A DNA stretch of 6,414 nucleotides from an uncultured Verrucomicrobiota bacterium. GTDB taxonomy: Bacteria > Verrucomicrobiota > Kiritimatiellia > RFP12 > UBA1067. The first letter of the stretch is position 1; each line of letters starts with the position of its first letter. Below, one piece after another: positions 1 to 5,609 of the stretch. The stretch spans positions 1 to 6,414 of the forward strand of contig CALZAJ010000097.1 of assembly GCA_945613785.1 (NCBI GenBank), read 5' to 3'. Under the pieces are notes generated by a model. The model made no database searches, was not told the DNA's origin, and saw only the letters and a program-made list of their open reading frames with translations. The position numbers and the translations under genes were made by a program.

Positions 1-564
1 CACGACGTCGGGAGTTGAATTCGACACCCATAGGGCGGAACGCCAGGAAATCGGGCCCTCCGCCGATTCAAGCGTAATTCCAGACGGCAAGGCGTTTGTC
101 GAGAATTCGGACGGGTAGCCGAAGGAAAGGAGATTCATGCCCGGAAAGATCTCATCGGACAAAGCATCGGCGAAAGGAACCCGCCCGAAGACGCGAAAGC
201 GAAACGGTTCGGAGGACGGCGCGGGTTCCAGGACAAAGGCATCGCCAGGTTCAGCTGGGAGTACCGATTCGGAAGCCCTGTCACCAGGAGCGATCCATCC
301 CGTCGCCGTACGGATCGCTCCCGTCACGACACCCGAGGAAAAATGGAGAAGCGCATCCGAACGGATGTCATCCCCGTCGCCGGCGAATGGTCCGGAAAGA
401 AACGATCCCGGACGTCCGTCACCCAGCGGTTCGAACGGTAGGCCGAAGGGAACGGGCGCACCATCGGGAACGGACACCTCCATAATGCCGACGACATCAT
501 CGGCGAAGACGTTCCAGACACCGACGACAAGCGCAGTGCAGACGACAGATACGATATTTCTCAT
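1..564 (-). CDS. Exported protein of unknown function, 5' part only (runs off the left edge)
   Basis: An open frame of 188 codons runs from an ATG at 564 to the window edge without a stop, so the C-terminus is missing. An AAGGAG ribosome binding site lies 6 nt before the ATG. Residues 1-21 form a typical Sec signal peptide: M-R-N start, hydrophobic core about residues 4-16, likely cleavage after V-F-A (residue 21), giving a mature protein starting D-D-V-V-G. The remainder is rich in Gly, Pro, Ser and Asp, has only one Cys (in the signal peptide, so not a lipobox), and shows no enzyme motif I know. The segment G-M-N-L-L-S-F-G-Y-P at 142-151 resembles the G-W-N-x-x-x-x-P-Y-P segments of secreted beta-rich proteins in Verrucomicrobiota-like bacteria; that is inference. 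Its own upstream region carries tandem repeats and a palindrome, so it is probably a separate, regulated transcription unit. Function is not recognised. Confidence 0.8.
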   Translation of the reverse strand, partial: MRNIVSVVCTALVVGVWNVFADDVVGIMEVSVPDGAPVPFGLPFEPLGDGRPGSFLSGPFAGDGDDIRSDALLHFSSGVVTGAIRTATGWIAPGDRASESVLPAEPGDAFVLEPAPSSEPFRFRVFGRVPFADALSDEIFPGMNLLSFGYPSEFSTNALPSGITLESAEGPISWRSALWVSNSTPDVV

Positions 565-566
565 GC

Positions 567-600
567 GATTCTCCTTTTGTCAAGACAAAACAGGAGAATC
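567..600 (-). repeat. 34-bp imperfect palindrome over the ribosome binding site
   Basis: Arms GATTCTCCT (567-575) and AGGAGAATC (592-600) are perfect reverse complements. Inside them TTTGTC (576-581) pairs with GACAAA (584-589), around a 2-nt centre, with a 2-nt bulge (590-591) on one side. That makes 15 potential base pairs in 34 nt, ending 2 nt before the start codon. As RNA it would sequester the ribosome binding site; as DNA it could be an operator for a dimeric regulator. No T-run follows it, so it is not a terminator. Confidence 0.75.
571..576 (-). promoter_or_regulatory. Ribosome binding site of the exported-protein gene
   Basis: AAGGAG on the minus strand, 6 nt before the ATG at 564. 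It decides the start, since signal peptide and ribosome site agree. It is unusual because it lies wholly inside the right-hand arm of the palindrome at 567-600 and would be paired if the full hairpin formed in the RNA. Confidence 0.7.
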
Positions 601-603
601 TTA
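598..603 (-). promoter_or_regulatory. Candidate -10 box for the exported-protein gene
   Basis: TAAGAT (4 of 6 matches to TATAAT) follows the tandem repeats by 7 bp on the minus strand. At a 17-bp spacing the -35 position reads AGGTTA, which is not a -35 box but falls in the repeat array. That is what an activator-dependent promoter looks like. Transcription would start near 591, inside the palindrome. The box itself is weak, so confidence is low. Confidence 0.35.
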
Positions 604-610
604 CCAAGCG

Positions 611-643
611 AACCTCTAAATAACCTCTACCAAACCTCTAAAT
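611..643 (-). repeat. Three tandem 11-bp repeats, probable regulator binding array
   Basis: Units at 643-633, 632-622 and 621-611 (minus strand) read ATTTAGAGGTT, TGGTAGAGGTT and ATTTAGAGGTT. The outer two are identical and the middle one differs only in its first three bases; all share TAGAGGTT. The 11-bp period is one helical turn, so the sites face one side of the DNA. Direct repeats with this period just upstream of a -10 box are known for OmpR/PhoB-type response regulators; assigning this array to that family is inference. Confidence 0.7.
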
Positions 644-803
644 CTCCAGAGGAATGATCTTTTCTGTCCTATTGCTCCGGCAATGAATTATTGTGAATCG
701 GCCGCATAGCGCACATGCTTGTCCATGAAGTATGATTTTACGCGCCCTTCACCTCCGCTCTGCGGCGGCGGATGTCCTGGGCGAGGCTTGAGCATTCCCC
801 CAA

Positions 804-1070
804 TTAACCCTGACCAGCACAATAAGAACGCGGCGCGGCGACGCAGACAAATGCCGCGAGAAGAACAATTATAAACGCAATGAATTTGCGTTTGGCTGAT
901 ACTTCTTGCTCTTTATCTGATTCCGGAAGACGGACCCCGTCCTTACGCAACAGTTTTTGGAGTCCGCGCAAAGCGAGCGGCAGACGACCTTGGGGAGTCG
1001 CAATCGCGGCGGCCACGCACAGAAGCGCGACCACCGCGATGATCCGGAAAATCCAGAACAGGGGTGCCAT
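804..1070 (-). CDS. Small two-helix membrane protein, function unknown
   Basis: 88 residues. Two hydrophobic stretches, about residues 4-25 and 62-79, flank a strongly basic, charged loop (R29, R35, K39, R42-K43, R47, then K60-R61-K62), so the loop is probably cytoplasmic and both ends lie on the outer face of the membrane. The ATG at 1070 is only 2 bp beyond the TAA of the preceding ATPase gene. The AAGG next to the ATG is too close to act as a ribosome site, so reinitiation by ribosomes finishing the ATPase gene is likely. There is no other in-frame ATG. No family is recognised. Its position suggests an accessory role in the pilus/secretion operon, but nothing in the sequence proves it. It is followed by 239 bp without a gene and is the last member of the cluster. 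Confidence 0.7.
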   Translation of the reverse strand: MAPLFWIFRIIAVVALLCVAAAIATPQGRLPLALRGLQKLLRKDGVRLPESDKEQEVSAKRKFIAFIIVLLAAFVCVAAPRSYCAGQG

Positions 1071-1072
1071 CC

Positions 1073-2761
1073 TTAGGTGTAACGCAAGACCTCGTCGACC
1101 GTCGTATAGCCGTCGAGAATCGAGCGGATGCCGTCCTCACGCATGGTACGCATGCCGAGTTCACGGGCTTTTTCGCGGATAATCAGCGTCGGGGCCTTGT
1201 TGTTGACGAGTTCGCGCAACGGGCCCGACATACGGAGATATTCGAAGACGCCCTTTCGGCCCTTGTAGCCCGTGCCATTGCAGGTCTTGCAGCCCTTGCC
1301 GAAGTAGAACGGACGCCCACCGATCTGGTCACGCGTCATTTCGATGCGTTCCATCGTTTCGTCATCCGGTTCATACGGCTGCTTGCACTCCTTGCAGCAG
1401 GTACGCACAAGACGCTGTCCCAACACACCTTCGAGCGTGGAGCTCAAGAGGTACGGGGCGACATTCATATCGACGAGACGCATGACGGCGCCGGCGGCGT
1501 CGTTGGTGTGGAGCGTCGAGAACACGAAGTGACCCGTGAGCGCGGCCTGCACGGCGATTTCCGCCGTCTCAAGGTCACGAATTTCGCCGATCATCATCAC
1601 ATCCGGGTCCTGACGCAAGAAGGCGCGAAGCACCTTGGCGAACGTGTTACCCACCTGCGCATCAATCGGGACCTGCACGATGCCGTCCACGTTGTATTCG
1701 ACCGGTTCCTCGGCCGTCAGAAGCTTCGTGTCGATCTGGTTGATGCGGCGGAGAATCGAGTACAGCGTCGTCGTTTTACCCGAGCCGGTCGGACCCGTCA
1801 CGATGAAGATGCCGTTCGGCTTCTCGATGTCCATCGTGATCTGTTCATAGACGTCTTCCGGAAGGCCCACGTTCTCGAGGTCGAGCGAGGTCGCCGACTG
1901 GTCGAGAATTCGCATAACGACCGATTCGCCGTGGGCGGTCGGCAGACAGCTCACACGGAGGTCGACGGGCTTGCCTGCGACGGTGAGGGCGATACGTCCG
2001 TCCTGCGGAATGCGGCGTTCGGCGATGTTGAGGTTCGCCAGAATCTTGATACGCGAGATGATGGCCGGGGCCATCTTCACGTCCGGAGCCTTCATTTCGT
2101 AAAGCGCGCCGTCGACGCGGTAGCGAATCTTGAAGTCATGTTCGAACGGCTCGATGTGAATATCGGCCGCACGGTCGACGACGCCCTGGTACAGGACGAG
2201 GTTGACGAAGCGGATGATGGCGGACGAGTTGGCGGCGTTCTCCATCGACGCGATGTCGTTGGAGTTCGCGGCCAGGGACGCATCGTCATCCATACCCTCG
2301 CCGAGGGACTTGATCATGTCCGCGACGGAGTCGCTCGCATCACCGTAGTACTGCGAAATGCGGTCCATCACGTCCTTCTCGCGGGCAAAGACGAAACGGA
2401 CCTCCTTGGACAGCGTGAAGAGCATCTCGTCCGAGATGCGCGGATCGACGAGATCAAACGTCGCAAGCGTCACGGACGTGTCATCGACCGCCACCGGGAA
2501 CACGTTGTACATACGCGCCGTGGAGGCGGGAATGGCTTCCGTGATCTCAGTCTCGAGCGTCATCGCGCCGAGGTCGATCGCTTCGGTGTCCTGATAGGCG
2601 GCCATCGCGCTGAGGAGGTCGTCTTCGCTCAGGACTTCCTGGTCGATGACGAGCCGACGGACGGGTTTCGCCTCGGTCTTCGAGAGGTCCTGCAGGTCCT
2701 TGGCCTGCTCCTCGTCGATGTAACCGTTCTGGACGAGAATCTGGAGAATCGGATCTATCAT
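1073..2761 (-). CDS. Type II secretion/type IV pilus assembly ATPase, GspE/PilB family (second copy)
   Basis: 562 residues, full length for the family. Hexameric cytoplasmic motor predicted to drive pilus or pseudopilus assembly at the inner-membrane platform. Residues 1 to about 140 form a divergent MshEN/GspE N-terminal domain. The central domain follows, with S-D-I-H-x-E-P replaced by A-D-I-H-I-E-P near 199-205. The ATPase core has Walker A G-P-T-G-S-G-K-T-T (323-331, K329), an Asp box, a Walker B ending G-E-I-R-D (E393) and a His box (H411, H418). A zinc-binding tetracysteine C456-x-x-C459 and C491-x-x-C494 is present, as in GspE/PilB and not PilT. The Asp box reads A-E-E-P-V-E-Y where E-D-P-V-E-Y is usual. 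It starts 3 bp after the pilT stop, with GAGG 8 nt before the ATG inside the pilT end, so it is coupled to pilT. I cannot decide between GspE and PilB. Confidence 0.95.
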   Translation of the reverse strand: MIDPILQILVQNGYIDEEQAKDLQDLSKTEAKPVRRLVIDQEVLSEDDLLSAMAAYQDTEAIDLGAMTLETEITEAIPASTARMYNVFPVAVDDTSVTLATFDLVDPRISDEMLFTLSKEVRFVFAREKDVMDRISQYYGDASDSVADMIKSLGEGMDDDASLAANSNDIASMENAANSSAIIRFVNLVLYQGVVDRAADIHIEPFEHDFKIRYRVDGALYEMKAPDVKMAPAIISRIKILANLNIAERRIPQDGRIALTVAGKPVDLRVSCLPTAHGESVVMRILDQSATSLDLENVGLPEDVYEQITMDIEKPNGIFIVTGPTGSGKTTTLYSILRRINQIDTKLLTAEEPVEYNVDGIVQVPIDAQVGNTFAKVLRAFLRQDPDVMMIGEIRDLETAEIAVQAALTGHFVFSTLHTNDAAGAVMRLVDMNVAPYLLSSTLEGVLGQRLVRTCCKECKQPYEPDDETMERIEMTRDQIGGRPFYFGKGCKTCNGTGYKGRKGVFEYLRMSGPLRELVNNKAPTLIIREKARELGMRTMREDGIRSILDGYTTVDEVLRYT

Positions 2762-2764
2762 GGA

Positions 2765-3853
2765 TTAGTCCTCGCCCATCTCTTCCTTGAGCTTCTGGAC
2801 GACGCTGTCGGGGTCCTGGGCCTTGGTGATGAGCTCTTCGTAGGAAATGTAACCGTCCTTGTAGTGCTTCAGGAGGCAGGAGTCCAGCGTCATCATGCCG
2901 AACTTCGCGCCCGTCTGGAGGTCGGACTTGATCATGTTCGTCTTGTTGTCGCGGATACGGCTCTTGATGGCGTCCGTCGACGTCATAATCTCGAACGCGG
3001 CGATACGGCCGTGGACCTCGCCGTTTTCGTCGAGCTTCGGCAGGAGGATCTGCGAAATGACGGCCTGCAGACCGGCGGCGAGCTGCGTACGGACCTGTTC
3101 CTGCTGGTTGGTCGGAAACGCGTCGACGATACGGTCAACCGTTTCCGCGGCACCAGTCGTGTGCAGCGTGCCGAACACCAGGTGACCCGTTTCAGCGGCG
3201 GTGATGGCCGCACCGATCGTCTCGAGGTCGCGCATTTCGCCGACGAGGATGACGTCCGGGTCCTGACGCAGGGCGCGGCGAATGGCCTCGGCGAAGCTCG
3301 GGACGTCGTCACCGATTTCACGCTGGGTCACCAGCGACTTGGCGGACTTGTGATAAAATTCGATCGGGTCTTCAATGGTGATGATGTGCACCGAACGCTC
3401 GTGGTTGATGACGTCGAGCATCGACGCAAGGGTCGTCGACTTACCGGAACCCGTCGGGCCGGTGACGAGGATGAGGCCACGCGGCTTGTAGAGCAGTTCC
3501 TTCACGACCGGCGGCAGACCCAGCTGCTCCATCGTCAGGAGCTTGGAGGGAATCTGACGGAGCACCATACCATAGCGCTTGCGTTCCTTGAGCACGGACA
3601 CACGGAAACGGGTGCCGGACGGATGGGCCAAGGCGAAGTCGGCGCCGCCGTTGTTCTCCACTTCCTCCATCTGCTCTTTGGTCGAGACCTCCTTGCAGAG
3701 ACGGAGCGTGTCCTCCTCGGTCATTTCCTCGTCCGCCAGCGGGCAGAGCTCGCCGTGAACACGCAGCAGCGGCGGCATGTAAGCACGGATATGAAGGTCG
3801 GAACCGCCTTCGTCAATCGTCGCCTGCAGAAGTTCATCCATCGAAATGTCCAT
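2765..3853 (-). CDS. pilT: Type IV pilus retraction ATPase PilT
   Basis: 362 residues, close to the usual 345-370. Hexameric cytoplasmic ATPase that powers pilin disassembly, giving pilus retraction and twitching motility. The N-terminus has the family pattern (D-E-L-L, then S-D-L-H-I at 18-22, P-P-L-L-R-V-H-G at 27-34). The core has Walker A G-P-T-G-S-G-K-S-T (132-140, K138), Asp box I-T-I-E-D-P-I-E-F (158-166), Walker B V-I-L-V-G-E-M-R-D (201-209, catalytic E206) and His box with H224 and H231. The PilT-specific A-I-R-N-L-I-R-E helix appears as A-I-K-S-R-I-R-D (295-302). The tetracysteine of PilB/GspE is absent, as expected. G-E-M-R-D in place of G-E-I-R-D is also PilT-like. A strong ribosome site selects M1 over M5. 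It lies between two GspE/PilB-type genes. PilU-type paralogues are an alternative, but the overall pattern favours PilT. Confidence 0.95.
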   Translation of the reverse strand: MDISMDELLQATIDEGGSDLHIRAYMPPLLRVHGELCPLADEEMTEEDTLRLCKEVSTKEQMEEVENNGGADFALAHPSGTRFRVSVLKERKRYGMVLRQIPSKLLTMEQLGLPPVVKELLYKPRGLILVTGPTGSGKSTTLASMLDVINHERSVHIITIEDPIEFYHKSAKSLVTQREIGDDVPSFAEAIRRALRQDPDVILVGEMRDLETIGAAITAAETGHLVFGTLHTTGAAETVDRIVDAFPTNQQEQVRTQLAAGLQAVISQILLPKLDENGEVHGRIAAFEIMTSTDAIKSRIRDNKTNMIKSDLQTGAKFGMMTLDSCLLKHYKDGYISYEELITKAQDPDSVVQKLKEEMGED

Positions 3854-3861
3854 GGCCAGAG

Positions 3862-3870
3862 TCCTCCCTT
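3862..3870 (-). promoter_or_regulatory. Strong ribosome binding site of pilT
   Basis: AAGGGAGGA on the minus strand, 8 nt before the ATG at 3853. It is the best Shine-Dalgarno in the window and fixes the pilT start at the first of two nearby Met codons. It contrasts with the upstream ATPase gene, which has none. Confidence 0.8.
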
Positions 3871-3871
3871 A

Positions 3872-3899
3872 AATCAAACAATTCTCACAATCAAACAAT
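3872..3899 (-). repeat. Pair of perfect 11-bp direct repeats in the gap before pilT
   Basis: ATTGTTTGATT occurs at 3899-3889 and 3882-3872 (minus strand), separated by 6 bp, period 17 bp. The pair fills most of the 48-bp gap between the first ATPase gene and pilT, just ahead of the pilT ribosome site. The stretch is much more AT-rich than its surroundings. It may be a protein or RNA-binding site or a remnant of slippage; I see no good promoter hexamers in it. Confidence 0.6.
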
Positions 3900-3901
3900 C
3901 C

Positions 3902-5569
3902 TTAATCCGCATCACCCATCGTGACGCGCAAGATCTCCGACAGCGACGTCATGCCGCTTGCGACCTTCAGCATACCGTCCTCACGGAGCGTACGCATACC
4001 CATTTCACGGGCGCGCTGACGGAGCAGTGTGGCCGGTGCATGGTCGAAGATCAGACGTTCAATCGTATCGTCAACCTTGAAGATCTCGAAGATGCCCTTT
4101 CGTCCCTTGTACCCCGTGCGGCCGCACTTGTCGCAACCGGTGCCGTGGAACATGCGTTCGGGCATCGTCTTGGAAATCGCGCCGAGCATCTTGATCTCGC
4201 GCTCGGACGGCGTGTACTCCTCGCGACACTTCTCGCAGATGGCGCGGACCAGACGCTGGGCCATGGCCGCGCGAAGAGCGGAAGCGACGAGGAACGGCTT
4301 ACAACCGATATCCAGAAGACGGGTAACCGCGGACGGTGCGTCGTTGGTGTGGAGGGTCGAGAACACCAAGTGACCGGTGAGCGCCGCTTCCATGGCGATG
4401 CCCGCCGTTTCCTCGTCTCGAATTTCTCCGATCATCACGATGTTCGGGGCCTGACGCAGAATCGAGCGGAGCGCCGCCGAGAAGTCGAGGCCGACGTCCT
4501 TGTTGACCTGCACCTGGTTGATGCCGGACATCTGGTATTCGACAGGGTCTTCGACCGTGATGAGCTTCTTGTCCGGCGTATTGATCTGACCGAGACAGGC
4601 GTACAGCGTCGTCGTCTTGCCCGAGCCAGTCGGACCCGTCACGAGCACGACGCCGTCAGGCAGCTTGATGAGACGCTCGAACGTCGCCTGGTCGTCGGCC
4701 AGGAAGCCGAGCTGAGGCAGACCGAGCGCGAGGTTCGACTTGTCAAGAACACGCATGACGATCGATTCGCCATGGTTCGTCGGCACCGAGTTCACACGAA
4801 GGTCAAGGTCCTTGCCGTTGACGGAAATCTGGATTCGGCCGTCCTGCGGGATGCGCTTCTCGGAGATCTTCATCTTCGACATGATCTTGATGCGCGAGAT
4901 GATTGACCCCTGCAGACGCTTCGGCGGCGAGTCCATCTTGCGAAGCGCGCCATCGATACGATAACGGACGCGGAATTCCTTCTCCATCGGCTCGAGATGA
5001 ATATCGGACGCCTTCATCTTGATCGCCGTGGTGATCAGCATGTTCGCCAGCTTCACAACCGCGGAGTCATCGCCCTCCTCGACGCCCTCCAGCCCGTCCA
5101 TTTCGCCACGGGTCTGCACGTCGGCCGGACCGGCGTCCTGATAGAGCTTGGCCATCGCGGCCTGAACCTCCGCCTTGGGCGAGATGACCGCCTCGACGTC
5201 GCGCCCGTGGAGGACGTAACGCAGCGAGTCGATCGCATCGTAACCCATCGGGTCGGACAGCGCAACCGTGATTGAATCCTCGTCGGCGACTACCGGCACC
5301 ACGCCGTACTTCTTCGCGATGTCGGCCGGGATCTCTTTCGTGATCTCCGCGTTGATCGCGTCGGCGTTGACGTGACAGTACTTGAGGCCAAATTGGTCTG
5401 CAACCGTACCGAGAACCTCGTCCTCGCCAATCGTGCCGCCGGAAACGAGTACGTCAAGCGTCGTCTCGTTCTCCGCCTTCATCGACTGCTGTGCGGACGC
5501 AACCTGATCGGGAGTCAGGAAGCCGCGCTCGACCAGAAGCTGAATTACATATTCGTCGTTACTTGTCAT
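3902..5569 (-). CDS. pilB: Type IV pilus assembly ATPase, PilB/GspE family (first copy)
   Basis: 555 residues, full length. Predicted hexameric inner-face motor for pilus extension. Residues 1 to about 145 form an MshEN-like N-terminal domain in which the R-L-G start of the cyclic-di-GMP motif is not seen, so nucleotide binding there is doubtful. The linker at 146-168 is acidic. Then come S-D-I-H-L-E-P (188-194), Walker A G-P-T-G-S-G-K-T-T (312-320, K318), Asp box I-T-V-E-D-P-V-E-Y (337-345), Walker B with G-E-I-R-D (E382), His box (H400, H407), and zinc tetracysteine C445-x-x-C448 and C479-x-x-C482. The stretch E-Y-Q-M-S-G-I-N-Q-V-Q-V-N (344-356) is PilB-like, and pilT follows after 48 bp; hence the symbol, but GspE cannot be excluded. 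Just before Walker B it has R-Q-A-P-N instead of R-Q-D-P-D. An in-frame TAA 13 nt before the ATG rules out a longer protein. No ribosome binding site is present. Confidence 0.93.
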   Translation of the reverse strand: MTSNDEYVIQLLVERGFLTPDQVASAQQSMKAENETTLDVLVSGGTIGEDEVLGTVADQFGLKYCHVNADAINAEITKEIPADIAKKYGVVPVVADEDSITVALSDPMGYDAIDSLRYVLHGRDVEAVISPKAEVQAAMAKLYQDAGPADVQTRGEMDGLEGVEEGDDSAVVKLANMLITTAIKMKASDIHLEPMEKEFRVRYRIDGALRKMDSPPKRLQGSIISRIKIMSKMKISEKRIPQDGRIQISVNGKDLDLRVNSVPTNHGESIVMRVLDKSNLALGLPQLGFLADDQATFERLIKLPDGVVLVTGPTGSGKTTTLYACLGQINTPDKKLITVEDPVEYQMSGINQVQVNKDVGLDFSAALRSILRQAPNIVMIGEIRDEETAGIAMEAALTGHLVFSTLHTNDAPSAVTRLLDIGCKPFLVASALRAAMAQRLVRAICEKCREEYTPSEREIKMLGAISKTMPERMFHGTGCDKCGRTGYKGRKGIFEIFKVDDTIERLIFDHAPATLLRQRAREMGMRTLREDGMLKVASGMTSLSEILRVTMGDAD

Positions 5570-5580
5570 TGTTAGTGGAC

Positions 5581-5609
5581 ATTATAGCGCAAATGAAATG
5601 TTCAGACAA
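5581..5609 (-). promoter_or_regulatory. Sigma-70-type promoter of the ATPase operon, predicted leaderless
   Basis: On the minus strand a perfect TATAAT (5586-5581) lies 17 bp from TTGTCT (5609-5604), which matches 4 of 6 bases of TTGACA. The -35 box overlaps the final codons and stop of the ABC transporter gene. Only 11 nt separate the -10 box from the ATG at 5569, so transcription should start about 4-5 nt before the ATG. There is no Shine-Dalgarno in these 11 nt. Use of the promoter is inferred from sequence alone. Confidence 0.65.

Noticed and set aside
324..530. Minus-strand frame of 68 codons inside the exported-protein gene
   Set aside because: It is a shifted frame of the 1-564 gene, with no ribosome site and an unconvincing composition.
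581..586. Perfect TTGACA on the minus strand as a -35 box
   Set aside because: At 17 bp the matching -10 position reads GAAATA and lies inside the coding region beyond the ATG, so it could not serve this gene. The hexamer is part of the palindrome centre.
137..619. Plus-strand open frame of 160 codons, and an overlapping one at 96-485
   Set aside because: Low-complexity Lys/Arg/Ser/Pro/Gly protein with no motif. The opposite strand has a signal peptide, a ribosome site and an unbroken frame, which explains this stretch better.
671..684. Perfect 5-bp stem ATTGC/GCAAT with a 4-nt loop as terminator of the motor operon
   Set aside because: Short stem with no T-run after it on either strand, and 120 bp beyond the last stop codon.
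750..774. GC-rich stem-like sequence around CCGCTCTGCGG as terminator
   Set aside because: Only 4-5 pairs are perfect and no T-run follows on the minus strand.
725..873. Plus-strand ATG frame of about 49 codons opposite the end of the small membrane protein gene
   Set aside because: No ribosome site, unremarkable composition, and it overlaps the better-supported minus-strand gene.
1064..4906. Longest open frame of the window, 1280 codons on the plus strand
   Set aside because: It is codon-aligned antisense to three well-supported ATPase genes, has the Arg/His/Asp/Val-rich composition of such shadows, and its internal repeats simply mirror the homologous motifs of the three motors.
3902..5569. 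Cyclic-di-GMP binding by the N-terminal domain of the first PilB/GspE protein
   Set aside because: The domain has the general MshEN shape but I do not see the R-L-G start of either binding motif, so I do not claim it.
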